A stretch of 64,000 nucleotides of DNA from a virus. Location: positions 1-64,000 of the IMG/VR virus record IMGVR_UViG_3300042691_037929. One strand, written 5' to 3'. The notes under the pieces are model-generated. The model made no database searches and was not told the DNA's origin. It saw only the letters and a list, made by a program, of their open reading frames with translations. This document shows, one piece after another, positions 6,351 to 15,416 of the stretch. Position 1 is the first letter of the stretch. Each line of letters opens with the position of its first letter. Position numbers and translations under genes: made by a program.

Positions 6351-8699
6351 ATGGCAACTATATTCGTATCGCCTGGTGTTTACACAAGAGAACAAGATTT
6401 CTCAGTTTTCGCATCAAGAGTAGGTTTAACTAAATTAGGACTTGTAGGTTTAACTGAAAAAGGTCCAGCTTTTGAACCAATCAAAGTAAGAAGTACAGAT
6501 GAATTTCTTTTTAGATTTGGTGGAACAAATACTGAATTACAACTTCCTTATGTGGCAAATGCCTTTTTATCACAATCAAATGAATTAACTGTAACTAGAG
6601 TTCTTGGTAAAGAAGGTTTCGTTGATTCTAACGCTTGGCTAATTAAAGCTGAAGGTTCTGGCGATAAGAATGGGGCTGTAATTGCAGTACTAAGAAGTAA
6701 ATCACCAGATGAAGGAACAAGCTTTTATGCTAACAATGAAACTGACATTCAAATAGGTGTAGTAACTGCTGGAGCTCCTTTGTCTAATTTTGTTTTAAGT
6801 GCAAGTACTGGTTCTTATTTCTCTGCTTATACTTTGAATGTTACATTAGATGAAAGCAAAGAAAGTTATATAGTAAATGTTTTAGGTAAAAACCCTAAGA
6901 AACTAGACGGAGATTATGGTATATATGTTGAATCTATATATCCTCACTTCTTGAGAGAAGCTGTTTCTAGAGGAGAAATTACTGGAATTACTGCTCAATT
7001 AGTTTATTCTAACGGTGACACATCATTTACAGAATATGCTAAAGATACAGAATATACAAATCCTTCAACACCTTGGATTGTTTCTAATGTTGTTGGTGGA
7101 CAAGTAAGAGATTTGTTTAAGTTTCAATCAATTTCTGATGGTAATTCTGCCAACAGAGAAATAAAAATATCAATTACAAATATTGATACTATAACAAAAA
7201 CTTTCGATGTATTAATTAGAGATTTTAACGATACTGATAGTTCTTCTTTCCAAACTGCACTTGAAAGATTTAGAGGCGTGTCAATGGACCCAACTCAAAG
7301 AAATTATATTGCAAGAGTAATTGGTACAACTGATGAAGAATATCCAAGACAATCTTTGTTTGTAACTATTGACATGGCTGAAGGGCATCCTTCAAATGTT
7401 GTTCCTGCTGGTTTTAAAGGATATTCTCAAAGACAGGCTGGATTAAGTGGTGAGACTGCTGCTCCATTCTATTATAAGACTAGTTATTTATCTGGAGATT
7501 CTGTAAATAAAGTTTTCTTAGGAATTTCTGAATTAGCATATACAGGCTTTACTTCAAATCAAGTTAATTACGCAAATACAATAAATACAGTAGAGGCTGA
7601 CATGTTTAAGTATGTTGGTGGACTTGCTAGTGGAATCACAACAATAGATGGTTTCCACCTTGAATCTACTGCTCCTGTTGGCTATATAAAAGGTGATTAT
7701 AATGCACTTAGTGGTTATACTAAAGCTGAAAGAAAATTCACTTTAGCTCCTGCAGGTGGTTTTGATGGATGGAATAAGTTTAGAACTCCAACTTTTACAG
7801 TTAATTCAAGAGATAATTCAAATAGAGAAGCATTTAAAGAAGCTGTTGACATTTATGTAAACCCTGAAGAAGTTGACATTAACTTATTTGCAACTCCTGG
7901 TATAAACTATTCAGAAAATGAGGAAATAGTTAAATATGCACTTGGAATAATAGAAGATAGAGCAGATACTCTTTACATCATTGATTCTCCAAGGCTCACT
8001 ACTGACCAAGCAAAAGGAACTCCTGAAGAAGCAGTATTGAATATGCAAGATACAGGAATAGATTCTAGTTATGCAGCAACATATTGGCCTTGGGTTCAAA
8101 TTGAAGACCAAACAAGTGGCAAATTTGTTTATATTGCTCCAACAGCAGAAGTTGTTAAATCAATTGCTTTAACTGATAATGTAGCATTCCCTTGGTTTGC
8201 GCCTGCAGGTATAAACAGAGGTACTGCTTCTGACATTGTTAGAAAAGCAGATATTAAGTTAAGTCAAGCACAAAGAGATACGTTATACGAAGGAAGAATT
8301 AATCCAATTGCAACATTTGTTCAAAACGGAGTTGTAATATATGGTCAAAAAACTCTTCAAGTTAGACAGTCTGCTCTTGATAGAATTAATGTTAGAAGAT
8401 TACTGTTACAAATTAGAAGAATTGTTGCAGCTACTTCTCAGACATTATTGTTCGAACAAAACGACCAAACTTTAAGAGACCAGTTCTTATCTAAAGTTGA
8501 ACCATTGTTGTTACAAATACAAAACCAAAGAGGTTTAAGTGGATTTAGAGTTGTAATGGATGAGTCTAATAACCCTGCAGAAGTTGTTGACAGAAATACA
8601 TTAGTAGGTAAGATTCAATTGAAACCAACTAGAACTGCTGAATTTATAGACCTTACGTTCCAAGTACTTCCTACTGGTGCTAGGTTTGAGGATTTTTAA
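6351..8699 (+). CDS. Contractile tail sheath protein (gp18-like)
   Basis: A 782-residue sheath protein, longer than T4 gp18 (659). The N-terminus SPGVYTREQD is the classical sheath opening that forms the inter-subunit beta arm. The C-terminal 150 residues hold the conserved polymerising domain: WFAPAGINRG, then NVRRLLLQIRRIVAATSQTL, then LQIQNQRGLSGFRVVMDES, and the closing VGKIQLKPTRTAEFIDLTFQ. Known role: hexameric rings stack around the tube and contract to drive it through the envelope. The extra central length probably forms surface-exposed domains. A strong terminator follows directly (8722-8750), and a candidate late promoter precedes it. Confidence 0.95.
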   Translation: MATIFVSPGVYTREQDFSVFASRVGLTKLGLVGLTEKGPAFEPIKVRSTDEFLFRFGGTNTELQLPYVANAFLSQSNELTVTRVLGKEGFVDSNAWLIKAEGSGDKNGAVIAVLRSKSPDEGTSFYANNETDIQIGVVTAGAPLSNFVLSASTGSYFSAYTLNVTLDESKESYIVNVLGKNPKKLDGDYGIYVESIYPHFLREAVSRGEITGITAQLVYSNGDTSFTEYAKDTEYTNPSTPWIVSNVVGGQVRDLFKFQSISDGNSANREIKISITNIDTITKTFDVLIRDFNDTDSSSFQTALERFRGVSMDPTQRNYIARVIGTTDEEYPRQSLFVTIDMAEGHPSNVVPAGFKGYSQRQAGLSGETAAPFYYKTSYLSGDSVNKVFLGISELAYTGFTSNQVNYANTINTVEADMFKYVGGLASGITTIDGFHLESTAPVGYIKGDYNALSGYTKAERKFTLAPAGGFDGWNKFRTPTFTVNSRDNSNREAFKEAVDIYVNPEEVDINLFATPGINYSENEEIVKYALGIIEDRADTLYIIDSPRLTTDQAKGTPEEAVLNMQDTGIDSSYAATYWPWVQIEDQTSGKFVYIAPTAEVVKSIALTDNVAFPWFAPAGINRGTASDIVRKADIKLSQAQRDTLYEGRINPIATFVQNGVVIYGQKTLQVRQSALDRINVRRLLLQIRRIVAATSQTLLFEQNDQTLRDQFLSKVEPLLLQIQNQRGLSGFRVVMDESNNPAEVVDRNTLVGKIQLKPTRTAEFIDLTFQVLPTGARFEDF

Positions 8700-8721
8700 T
8701 TTCTAATTATCAAATAAAATC

Positions 8722-8750
8722 AAAGGGATACAGAAATGTATCCCTTTTTT
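8722..8750 (+). terminator. Rho-independent terminator after the sheath gene
   Basis: Stem AAAGGGATACA, loop GAAA, TGTATCCCTTT, then a run of T. A perfect hairpin with U tract between the sheath and tube genes. Confidence 0.85.
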
Positions 8751-8808
8751 ATTAAAGATTTATTTTTTAAAAAAAATAAAAAAAACAATAAAAATTTTTT
8801 TTGTTTCA

Positions 8809-8816
8809 TATTTATA
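8809..8816 (+). promoter_or_regulatory. Candidate late promoter motif TATTTATA
   Basis: TATTTATAATAG, 34 nt before the tube gene and just after the sheath terminator, where a new promoter is needed. Confidence 0.6.
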
Positions 8817-8850
8817 ATAGAACATAAGAAACAATTAAAAAAAAATAGAG

Positions 8851-9339
8851 ATGGCTGTAATGTTTAGACCAGTTCCAGTAGAACAGGAACCAAAAAGAAA
8901 AAATAGATTCGTACTTGAATTCCCTTCTGAATTAGGTATTGAATCATTCAATGTACAAACTTCTGGAAAACCTACAATAGAAATCGGTAGTACTGAAATC
9001 CAATATATGAATACTAGCACATTCGTTGCAGGAAGATATAAGTGGAGCACAATTGATATTGAATTTATTGATGTAATAGGACCTTCTACTACTCAAAAGG
9101 TTATGGAGTGGGTTAGACTTCATGCAGAATCTGCAACTGGTAGAATGGGTTATGCTGTTGGTTACAAAAAGAATTTAGTACTTAAGGCTTTAGACCCAGT
9201 TGGTGTTGAAGTTGAAAAGTGGACTTTAATTGGATGCTTTATAACTAACGCTTCATTTGATAGTTATGATTATGGAGCAGATGATGTTTCTAGAGTAAAA
9301 ATTACAGTACAGCCAGATAGATGTTTACTTAACGCATAA
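8851..9339 (+). CDS. Tail tube protein (gp19-like)
   Basis: A 162-residue protein, the same size as T4 gp19 (163). It opens with RKNRFVLEFPSELGIESFNV, the tube-fold start in which the protein describes an arm and first strand. It continues with TIEFIDVIGPSTTQKVMEW-like (here IDIEFIDVIGPSTTQKVMEW) and ends with WTLIGCFITNASFDSYDYGA and VKITVQPDRCLL, the standard tube ending. Known role: hexamers form the inner tube through which DNA passes. It stands alone between two strong terminators with its own candidate late promoter, fitting a protein needed in high copy. Confidence 0.93.
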   Translation: MAVMFRPVPVEQEPKRKNRFVLEFPSELGIESFNVQTSGKPTIEIGSTEIQYMNTSTFVAGRYKWSTIDIEFIDVIGPSTTQKVMEWVRLHAESATGRMGYAVGYKKNLVLKALDPVGVEVEKWTLIGCFITNASFDSYDYGADDVSRVKITVQPDRCLLNA

Positions 9340-9356
9340 AATAATAATAAATATAC

Positions 9357-9396
9357 AAAAAAAGGAGACTAATTTGATGCGGTCTCCTTTTTTTTT
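9357..9396 (+). terminator. Rho-independent terminator after the tube gene
   Basis: A-rich flank with AAAGGAGAC, a 12-nt loop, GTCTCCTTT and a run of T. Nine-pair stem, clear U tract. Confidence 0.85.
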
Positions 9397-9398
9397 AC

Positions 9399-9406
9399 TA
9401 TTTATT
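9399..9406 (+). promoter_or_regulatory. Candidate late promoter motif TATTTATT
   Basis: TATTTATTTTTAG, 24 nt before the ATG at 9431 and directly after a terminator. Confidence 0.5.
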
Positions 9407-9430
9407 TTTAGCTATAAATTTATTTTGCAA

Positions 9431-9787
9431 ATGAGTTATTTAAGGTTATATAGAGATTTTTATTGTATAGAAATTGAAAATTTAAACGAAACATACATTC
9501 CAATAAATGTCTTTGATGTAAGCGCTAATGTTATAATCAGAAATACAAATCAAACAATAGAAAGTCCAAATGTAATTTTTGAAACTTTAGGTAAATATTA
9601 TGTAGATTTAACGGCTGGACTATATAGTATTGATGAAACATATGAAATAAATTGGTTAGTTAAATATACAGCAGAAAGTCCATTAAAAAAATTAATAACA
9701 AGATTTAAATTAGTTCCTATAGTAGTTGGTCAAAATGTCGACATTAGATTAGAAACTAATGAAATAAGATTAGAAATTATAAGTTAA
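9431..9787 (+). CDS. Small beta-rich virion protein
   Basis: A 118-residue protein from the ATG at 9431 (MSYLRLYRDF). The frame is open further upstream to 9374, but that start lies inside the terminator hairpin. The sequence alternates hydrophobic and polar residues (FYVDLTAGLYS-like YYVDLTAGLYSID, ETYEINWLVKYT), suggesting an Ig-like or baseplate upper-protein-like domain. It is 6 nt upstream of a second protein of similar character. Inferred: adaptor or fibre-attachment component. No family recognised with confidence. Confidence 0.6.
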   Translation: MSYLRLYRDFYCIEIENLNETYIPINVFDVSANVIIRNTNQTIESPNVIFETLGKYYVDLTAGLYSIDETYEINWLVKYTAESPLKKLITRFKLVPIVVGQNVDIRLETNEIRLEIIS

Positions 9788-9793
9788 TAAATT

Positions 9794-10153
9794 ATGTCAC
9801 AAGGTCAGAAACCATTTATAATAAAAAGAAATGATACAGCACCTGCTTTAATAGCAACTGTTTATGACAAAGGCTGTTTGGGTAACTGGGAAAGATTTAA
9901 CCTTACTACAGTTACACAAATTAATTTTTCAATGATTGATGATTGTGGTGTATTAATTATTTCTTCTCAATCCGCTCAAACTATATCTGCTACCAGTGGA
10001 ATTATACAATATAATTGGAAAGAAGGAGAAACTTCTATTTCTGGAAATTATGTTGGTGAATTTGAGCTTTTTTTTGCTGATGGAAAAAAAATGTCTTTAC
10101 CAAGAGAGGGTGGTATAAGCATTAAGATAGAAGATGATATAAATGATATGTAA
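9794..10153 (+). CDS. BppU-like small baseplate/fibre adaptor protein
   Basis: A 119-residue protein. FIIKRNDTAPALIATVYDKG near the start, a central GIIQYNWKEGETSISGNYVGEFELFFADG and a final PREGGISIKIEDD resemble the beta-sandwich N-terminal domain of baseplate upper proteins and similar fibre adaptors, in which a strand-rich core is followed by GxYxxxFxxxxxDG and a Pro-Gly strand. Known for the family: joins fibres to the baseplate. The assignment is by pattern only. It lies 6 nt after the previous small protein and 10 nt before the first fibre gene. Confidence 0.5.
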   Translation: MSQGQKPFIIKRNDTAPALIATVYDKGCLGNWERFNLTTVTQINFSMIDDCGVLIISSQSAQTISATSGIIQYNWKEGETSISGNYVGEFELFFADGKKMSLPREGGISIKIEDDINDM

Positions 10154-10163
10154 ATAAATAATT

Positions 10164-10718
10164 GTGTCTGGACAGTATTTTTATAAGATAAATGATAATT
10201 TTTTACCAATTAGCGGTGGCACCGTTACTGGTGATAGCTACTTTAATGCTAGTTTATCTGCTAATACTTTTTACTCTGGTTCTACAAATCTTGAAGATAT
10301 ATTTTTAACTAGCACAGATATTTCTGGAACAACATTAACTGAAGGTAGTAACATTAATTTAGTACAAAATGGATTAAATTATAAAGTTTCAGTTCAAGAT
10401 TCTCCCAGCTTTAATAATGTAAGTTTTTCAGGCGAAGCTTTTGGAGGAAATATATATGCAGATACAATAACTGGTGAAACTTATTATGTAAACAATAAAA
10501 TAGAACCATTAAATGATAATTCGGTTGACATTGGAAGTTCTTCTAAAAGATTTAGAAATATAAACACTGTCAGTGGAGCATCAACATTTTGGACTGCATC
10601 AACTGAGGTTTATACACAAAATTTAAATCTTGGAAATGATTTACTTGGCAATTCAAGAATTATTACAGCAAATAATTCAGTTATTCAAGATGACACATTG
10701 TTTGGAGGAACATATTAA
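10164..10718 (+). CDS. Short tail fibre protein with shared fibre module
   Basis: A 184-residue protein starting with GTG. It contains ISGGTVTGDSYF, a common phage fibre segment, and SANTFYSGSTNLEDIF, a version of the module repeated in the following fibre genes. A later EPLNDNSVDIGSSSKRFRNI is the standard fibre motif of the type NxxxDIGSxxxRFxxI that precedes chaperone domains or shafts. The protein ends in FGGTY, as does the next fibre (DGGTY). Inferred: a short trimeric fibre or fibre-base protein. No intramolecular chaperone is seen. Confidence 0.7.
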   Translation: MSGQYFYKINDNFLPISGGTVTGDSYFNASLSANTFYSGSTNLEDIFLTSTDISGTTLTEGSNINLVQNGLNYKVSVQDSPSFNNVSFSGEAFGGNIYADTITGETYYVNNKIEPLNDNSVDIGSSSKRFRNINTVSGASTFWTASTEVYTQNLNLGNDLLGNSRIITANNSVIQDDTLFGGTY

Positions 10719-10740
10719 ATTCAAATAAAAAAAAAATATA

Positions 10741-10748
10741 TATTTATT
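10741..10748 (+). promoter_or_regulatory. Candidate late promoter motif TATTTATT
   Basis: TATTTATTAATAG, 35 nt before the 553-residue fibre gene. Confidence 0.5.
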
Positions 10749-10783
10749 AATAGTGATAAAAAATAAAAAATAAACAATAAAAA

Positions 10784-12445
10784 ATGGCAACTAGAAGCAC
10801 TACTCATGTATTAAAGAACTCGGATATAGTAAATAGACCGTTACCATCAGTCCTTATAAAAGGTGAACCTATTGTAAATACTGCAGATGGTATTGTTTTT
10901 TTCTCTGGTTTTACAACTTCAACATCTGAATGGACTGCAGCAGGAACTGGTTCTACAGCAAACTTTTTTGAAGTAGGTTCAAATCTTTATGATTTAAGAT
11001 TAAGAAATCAAATAATCGAATATCAAGGTCAAAATGGTGGAGCATTAGTTGGTAAGTTCTTAAGTGGTACAACAAGTGGATTTGTTTTAGGTAATATTTC
11101 GGAAATACAAGGAGTTACAACAAGAGTTCAGCCTGGAGTAAATATATATACTGGAGGAACTGCTGATAACCCAACAGTTAATCTTACAGCATCTCCTTCA
11201 ATTGATAACCTTACTTTTTCAGGTACTGCAACTGGTGGAAATGTTTTTGCAACAAACGTAAGTGGTGGAACTATTTATTCTGGTTCAACAAACTTATATG
11301 ATATATTTGTTGACTCTGTAAATGCTGGTTCAAACACTACAATAGGAGGAACGGCTTCTAATCCAATAGTAAATTTAGTTGCATCACCTTCATTTAATAA
11401 TATCACTTATTCAGGAGTTTCAACTGGTGGAAGTTCAATAGCGACAAATGTATCTGCAACAACAGCATTTTACTCAGCAGGAACGTCTCTTGAGACTATA
11501 ATATATAACATTGCCAATTCTACAGAAAGTATTACAAGTGTACAGCCTGGAACAAATATAACAACTGGAGGTACTGCTACAAATCCAATTATAAATCTTA
11601 CAGCATCACCTTCAGTTAACAATCTTACTTTTTCAGGTACTGCAACTGGTGGTAATATTTTTGCAACAAACGTAAGTGGTGGAACTATTTATTCTGGTTC
11701 AACAAACTTATATGACATATTTGTTGACTCTGTAAATGCTGGTTCAAATATTACAATAGGAGGAACGGCTTCTAATCCAATAGTTAACGTTTCTTCTTCG
11801 CCTACATTCTCTGGACTTGTATCTGCTACAGGATTTACAGATTCAAGTTTAACTCAAGGAAGAGTTGTTTATGTTGGAACAAGTGGTAGACTTGTTGATG
11901 AATCTGGATTTGAATACAATGATTCAACAAACTTATTAACAGTTGGAAATATAAATGTAACAAATGCTTCTGGAACAACTGCAACAATTGGACAAGGAGG
12001 TTTAGTTATTGGTAGTGGAGGCTCAATATCAACTCCAGGAATAGGAAATTTAGTTGTTCATGGTGATTTAACTGTTTTCGGTACGGCTACTACAGTTGCT
12101 ACAAGTGAGCTTTACGTTGAAGACCCTCAAATTACATTAAATTATAATCCTACAGGTAGTAGCATTGTAACATCAGTAGCTTCTGGTATAAGAATTCAAG
12201 ATGGTAGTGGATTGGTTGCATCTTCAGCAGTAACAAACACTGACGTTTATTTGACTGTTGCTCAAATGAATACATTCACTGGTGGTGATGCTTCTGAATA
12301 TACTGGTTCTACTGGATATGTAAATAGAGCTTTCTTGACACAGTTAAATGATATAGTTATAAGAAATACTAATTTTAATAATGGTGCCCCAGATGGCGTT
12401 AGAGTTTTAGCTGAGTTTGATGTTTTAGACGGAGGAACTTATTAA
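10784..12445 (+). CDS. Repeat-containing tail fibre protein
   Basis: A 553-residue, Thr/Ser/Gly/Asn-rich protein with no membrane segments. It begins with an attachment-like region (residues 1-55), then carries two nearly identical module copies (SGGTIYSGSTNLYDIF at about 160 and 298), spaced by the connector type GTNITTGGTATNPIINL. Towards the end the segments GNLVVHGDLTVFGTATTV and LYVEDPQITLNYN are typical of T4-like fibre tips and structural fibres. It ends in DGGTY. Role: probable receptor-binding or structural tail fibre. A strong terminator follows. The two DNA copies of the module are 414 bp apart and almost identical, so recombination within the gene is likely. Confidence 0.8.
   Translation: MATRSTTHVLKNSDIVNRPLPSVLIKGEPIVNTADGIVFFSGFTTSTSEWTAAGTGSTANFFEVGSNLYDLRLRNQIIEYQGQNGGALVGKFLSGTTSGFVLGNISEIQGVTTRVQPGVNIYTGGTADNPTVNLTASPSIDNLTFSGTATGGNVFATNVSGGTIYSGSTNLYDIFVDSVNAGSNTTIGGTASNPIVNLVASPSFNNITYSGVSTGGSSIATNVSATTAFYSAGTSLETIIYNIANSTESITSVQPGTNITTGGTATNPIINLTASPSVNNLTFSGTATGGNIFATNVSGGTIYSGSTNLYDIFVDSVNAGSNITIGGTASNPIVNVSSSPTFSGLVSATGFTDSSLTQGRVVYVGTSGRLVDESGFEYNDSTNLLTVGNINVTNASGTTATIGQGGLVIGSGGSISTPGIGNLVVHGDLTVFGTATTVATSELYVEDPQITLNYNPTGSSIVTSVASGIRIQDGSGLVASSAVTNTDVYLTVAQMNTFTGGDASEYTGSTGYVNRAFLTQLNDIVIRNTNFNNGAPDGVRVLAEFDVLDGGTY
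11207..11785 (+). repeat. Internal near-identical 165-bp direct repeat in fibre gene
   Basis: About 165 bp starting near 11207 recurs near 11621 with an offset of 414 bp and only a few substitutions. The two copies encode the same fibre module (TFSGTATGGN, SGGTIYSGSTNLYDIF, VDSVNAGSN, IGGTASNPIVN). Confidence 0.75.
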
Positions 12446-12464
12446 TATATTTAAATTTTATTTT

Positions 12465-12495
12465 AAAAAAAGGACGAAAATACGTCCTTTTTTTT
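12465..12495 (+). terminator. Rho-independent terminator after the 553-residue fibre gene
   Basis: AAAAAAGGACG, short loop, CGTCC then a run of T. Compact stem with A and T flanks; it could work in both directions. Confidence 0.75.
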
Positions 12496-12558
12496 ATTAA
12501 ATCATAAATAATGTTATAAAAAGACTAATAAGATTATTTACATTTTATTATTTTATAA

Positions 12559-12566
12559 TATTTATC
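12559..12566 (+). promoter_or_regulatory. Candidate late promoter motif TATTTATC
   Basis: TATTTATCAAA, 51 nt before the next fibre gene. The 12-bp palindrome GACTATATAGTC follows at 12573-12584, a possible operator. Confidence 0.4.
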
Positions 12567-12617
12567 AAATAGGACTATATAGTCTTTTATATAAACAAAT
12601 TATTATAAGTCATAAAT

Positions 12618-14135
12618 ATGACAAATAGAAATACTACATTCCTAGTAAAAAGGTCAAATGTACCTGGAAAGATACCGTCTCCTGGCGACTTAAAGCTTGG
12701 AGAATTGGCTTTAAATACAGCTGATGCAATATTATATGCATCTGGAACTACTGCAAACGATATTTTACCAATAGGATGGGATAGAATCAATAGAACTGGA
12801 GATACAGTTAATGGTGATTTTGTCTTTAATGGTAGTATAGATGTCAATTCTTTATCTGCATCTACAATCTATTCTGGTTCTACGAACCTTTATGACATAT
12901 TTTTAACTTCTGGAGACTTATCTGGAACATCGGTATCAGCTGGCTCAAATATTATAGTTCAACAATCAGGTAATGACTATAAGGTTTCAGTTTCTGGCTC
13001 ACCAATCTTTAATCAACTTACAACTTCGGGTCTTACAACTATAAATTCAAATTTTATAGTAACAGGAAATACAAATCTTGAGGCAATGTCTGCGTCAACA
13101 GTTTATGTTGAAGACTATATTCAATTTAATACTGGATATACACCAGGTGTTAGTACGGAAGGTAAGATGTATTGGGATGAACCAAATGGAACCATAAGTC
13201 TTGGTATGCATGGCTCTCAAGTATCGCAACAAATTGGTTTAGAATATTATTACTACGTAAAAAATCAAAGTGGAGCAACAATTGAAAATGGTCGTGTTGT
13301 AAGAGCAGCTGGAACGTTGGGGGCTTCTGGTAGAATTTTAGGTAAGTATATGATTGCAAATGGTACTATACCTGCTAAGTATACACTAGGTGTTGCCACT
13401 GAAGACATAATAAATGGAGATGATGGTTATGTAACTGAATTTGGATTAGTTAGAGGGATTGATACAACAGGTACTCCTTATGGTGAAACATGGAGTGAAG
13501 GTGATGTATTGTGGGTGTCTCCGACATTTGAGGGTGGATTAACCAATGTTGAGCCAAATTTCCCTAACTTGAAGATAGAAATGGCTATAGTAATTAGAGC
13601 TAATGCCAATGGTTCTATTTTCGTAAGACCACACAGATACCCGTCTACAAATGAAATTCAGGACATAATTTCTTCAGGTAGAACAAATAATTCCATTCTT
13701 CAGTATAATGCTTCGATTAGTGGATATACAAATACGACAACTCCGACTCTGACTTCAGTTAGCGCAACAACAATATCAGGAGGAACAATATACTCAGGCT
13801 CAACTGATTTATCGGCTATTTTTCAGCCGATAAACAAAAGTCCTTATAATACATTTATTTTAACAGCAGGAACAAGTTATAGTTTTTCGGGCACAGTAAA
13901 TACTTTGTCGATAAATAAAACAGCTGGGTCAGCCACGCAAGTAAATTTACCTTCAAATCCTAATACAAATGACTTCTTTGTAGTTAAAGATAGAGCAGGT
14001 GTTTCATTTACGTATCCGATAACGATGTCAGGAGGAACAAAGACAATTGATGGAAACACATCATATGTTATAAAACTTAGAAATAATCCATCACTCACCT
14101 TCCTATATGACGGTGAAGAATATATAGTAATTTAA
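12618..14135 (+). CDS. Tail fibre protein with widespread phage fibre domain
   Basis: A 505-residue protein. The N-terminal 40 residues (NTTFLVKRSNVPGKIPSPGD, then LKLGELALNTADA) are a fibre attachment motif seen in many phages. Module copies are at about 80 (SASTIYSGSTNLYDIF) and 390 (SGGTIYSGSTDLSAIF). Between them lies a domain common in phage fibres: YYYYVKNQSGATIENGRVVR, then a GVATEDIINGDDGYVTEFG segment, then EGDVLWVSPTFEGGLTN. The last 80 residues form another beta domain. Known for such domains: structural parts of receptor-binding appendages. It is placed between a terminator and a second appendage gene 18 nt downstream. Confidence 0.8.
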   Translation: MTNRNTTFLVKRSNVPGKIPSPGDLKLGELALNTADAILYASGTTANDILPIGWDRINRTGDTVNGDFVFNGSIDVNSLSASTIYSGSTNLYDIFLTSGDLSGTSVSAGSNIIVQQSGNDYKVSVSGSPIFNQLTTSGLTTINSNFIVTGNTNLEAMSASTVYVEDYIQFNTGYTPGVSTEGKMYWDEPNGTISLGMHGSQVSQQIGLEYYYYVKNQSGATIENGRVVRAAGTLGASGRILGKYMIANGTIPAKYTLGVATEDIINGDDGYVTEFGLVRGIDTTGTPYGETWSEGDVLWVSPTFEGGLTNVEPNFPNLKIEMAIVIRANANGSIFVRPHRYPSTNEIQDIISSGRTNNSILQYNASISGYTNTTTPTLTSVSATTISGGTIYSGSTDLSAIFQPINKSPYNTFILTAGTSYSFSGTVNTLSINKTAGSATQVNLPSNPNTNDFFVVKDRAGVSFTYPITMSGGTKTIDGNTSYVIKLRNNPSLTFLYDGEEYIVI

Positions 14136-14153
14136 TTTGAAATATTTATTAAT

Positions 14154-15407
14154 ATGAGCTTTACACTTAATAATGAAATAAGTTTTTCTGACAGTCCAAA
14201 TATAGATGCATTTGGTAGGTTGAGAACTAGTAATCCACAAGCTTTATTTTCATTCAATCAAACGCTTACAAGTGGTGCTACTATTATGGAAACATATACA
14301 AGTGGTGGTACTGTAACTTTTAATTCAGGTGCATCTGAAACCCAATTCAACGTAACTGCAAATGGGCATAGAGTACTAAGGGAACAACATGGTTATAATA
14401 TTTATCAGCCAGGCAAGTCTCAGTTAATATTTTTAACTGGAGTCTTTGGAACGCCGACAGCAAACGTTACAAAGAGAATGGGATATTACAATGACGAAAA
14501 TGGTTTATTCTTTTCTCAAACTGGTGGTACTAACACTTTTGGCGTTGTCTTAAGGTCTGATACAAGCGGTTCGATAGTTGATACATTCATACCACAAAGT
14601 CAATGGAATTTAGACACATTAGATACTGGAAACACTTTAAACCCAAGCGGAATTCATTTGGATGTCACTAAGACAAATATTTTCTTAATAAATTTTCAAT
14701 GGCTAGGAGTTGGTAGAGTTATTTTTGGTTTAGATATAGATGGAGTTATAATTCCTGTACATCAAATTTTAAATGCCAACAATAAAACTTCGGTTTATAT
14801 GAGAACCCCAAATCTACCAGTTAGATATGAAGTAACTTCTCAAGGCGGAACTGATAATACATTTAAGCAAATATGCTCATCTGTTATTTCAGAGGGAGGA
14901 CAAGAACAGTTTGGTTTTACAACAGCAGTTTCTAATGGATTAAATACAAGAACATTTGCTTCTGAACAAGCAGTTATATCTGTTAGGTTGTCTCAACTTT
15001 TTAAAGGTAGAACAAATAGAATTTCAATCATACCATTATCTATTGATTTGTTAACAACTACAACAACTGTAACGGCAGAATGGAAGCTGATATTACAAAG
15101 GGGTTTTGCTGGAGAAAATAATCTAGGTGGCTCTCCAACATGGAATGCTTGGACTGCGACGACTGAAGGAACTCTGTTAGAATATTCAACAAATGGTACA
15201 ATTGTAACTGGAGGAACTGTTTTAGATAGTGGCTATGTATTCACAACAAATCAAGTTGGGTCTAAATCTACCAATTCAATAGTTAGGAGTAAAGATTTCT
15301 TATCATTAGACTTTTCAGGAACAACTTCAGATTGGTTACATTTAGTTGTAAGTCCAAGTGTAAGCTCATCTTGGTCAGGTAAAATTTCATTATTAGCACA
15401 ATATTAA
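14154..15407 (+). CDS. Virion appendage protein, family with DAFGRLR N-terminus
   Basis: A 417-residue protein. DAFGRLRTSNPQALFS near residue 18, HGYNIYQPGKSQLIFLTGVF, KRMGYYNDENGLFFSQ, SQWNLDTLDTG, LINFQWLGVGRVIFGL and MRTPNLPVRYEV mark a protein family that recurs in the structural regions of many large phages and marine viruses. Its function is usually listed only as virion structural protein. Unlike its neighbours it does not carry the SGSTNLY module. The position within the fibre block suggests a fibre or baseplate-periphery component. A TATTTATT at 14143-14150 ends 3 nt before the start and may be chance. Confidence 0.75.
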   Translation: MSFTLNNEISFSDSPNIDAFGRLRTSNPQALFSFNQTLTSGATIMETYTSGGTVTFNSGASETQFNVTANGHRVLREQHGYNIYQPGKSQLIFLTGVFGTPTANVTKRMGYYNDENGLFFSQTGGTNTFGVVLRSDTSGSIVDTFIPQSQWNLDTLDTGNTLNPSGIHLDVTKTNIFLINFQWLGVGRVIFGLDIDGVIIPVHQILNANNKTSVYMRTPNLPVRYEVTSQGGTDNTFKQICSSVISEGGQEQFGFTTAVSNGLNTRTFASEQAVISVRLSQLFKGRTNRISIIPLSIDLLTTTTTVTAEWKLILQRGFAGENNLGGSPTWNAWTATTEGTLLEYSTNGTIVTGGTVLDSGYVFTTNQVGSKSTNSIVRSKDFLSLDFSGTTSDWLHLVVSPSVSSSWSGKISLLAQY

Positions 15408-15416
15408 TAAACAAAA

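Noticed and set aside
9374-9430. Upstream start giving a 137-residue protein with a hydrophobic N-terminus
   Set aside because: The extra codons lie in and just after a terminator hairpin; the ATG at 9431, behind a candidate promoter, fits better.
14143-14150. TATTTATT directly before the gene at 14154, and similar cases at 23060 and 39352
   Set aside because: Only 2-4 nt from the start codon; in such AT-rich DNA this may be chance, so they were not counted as promoters.
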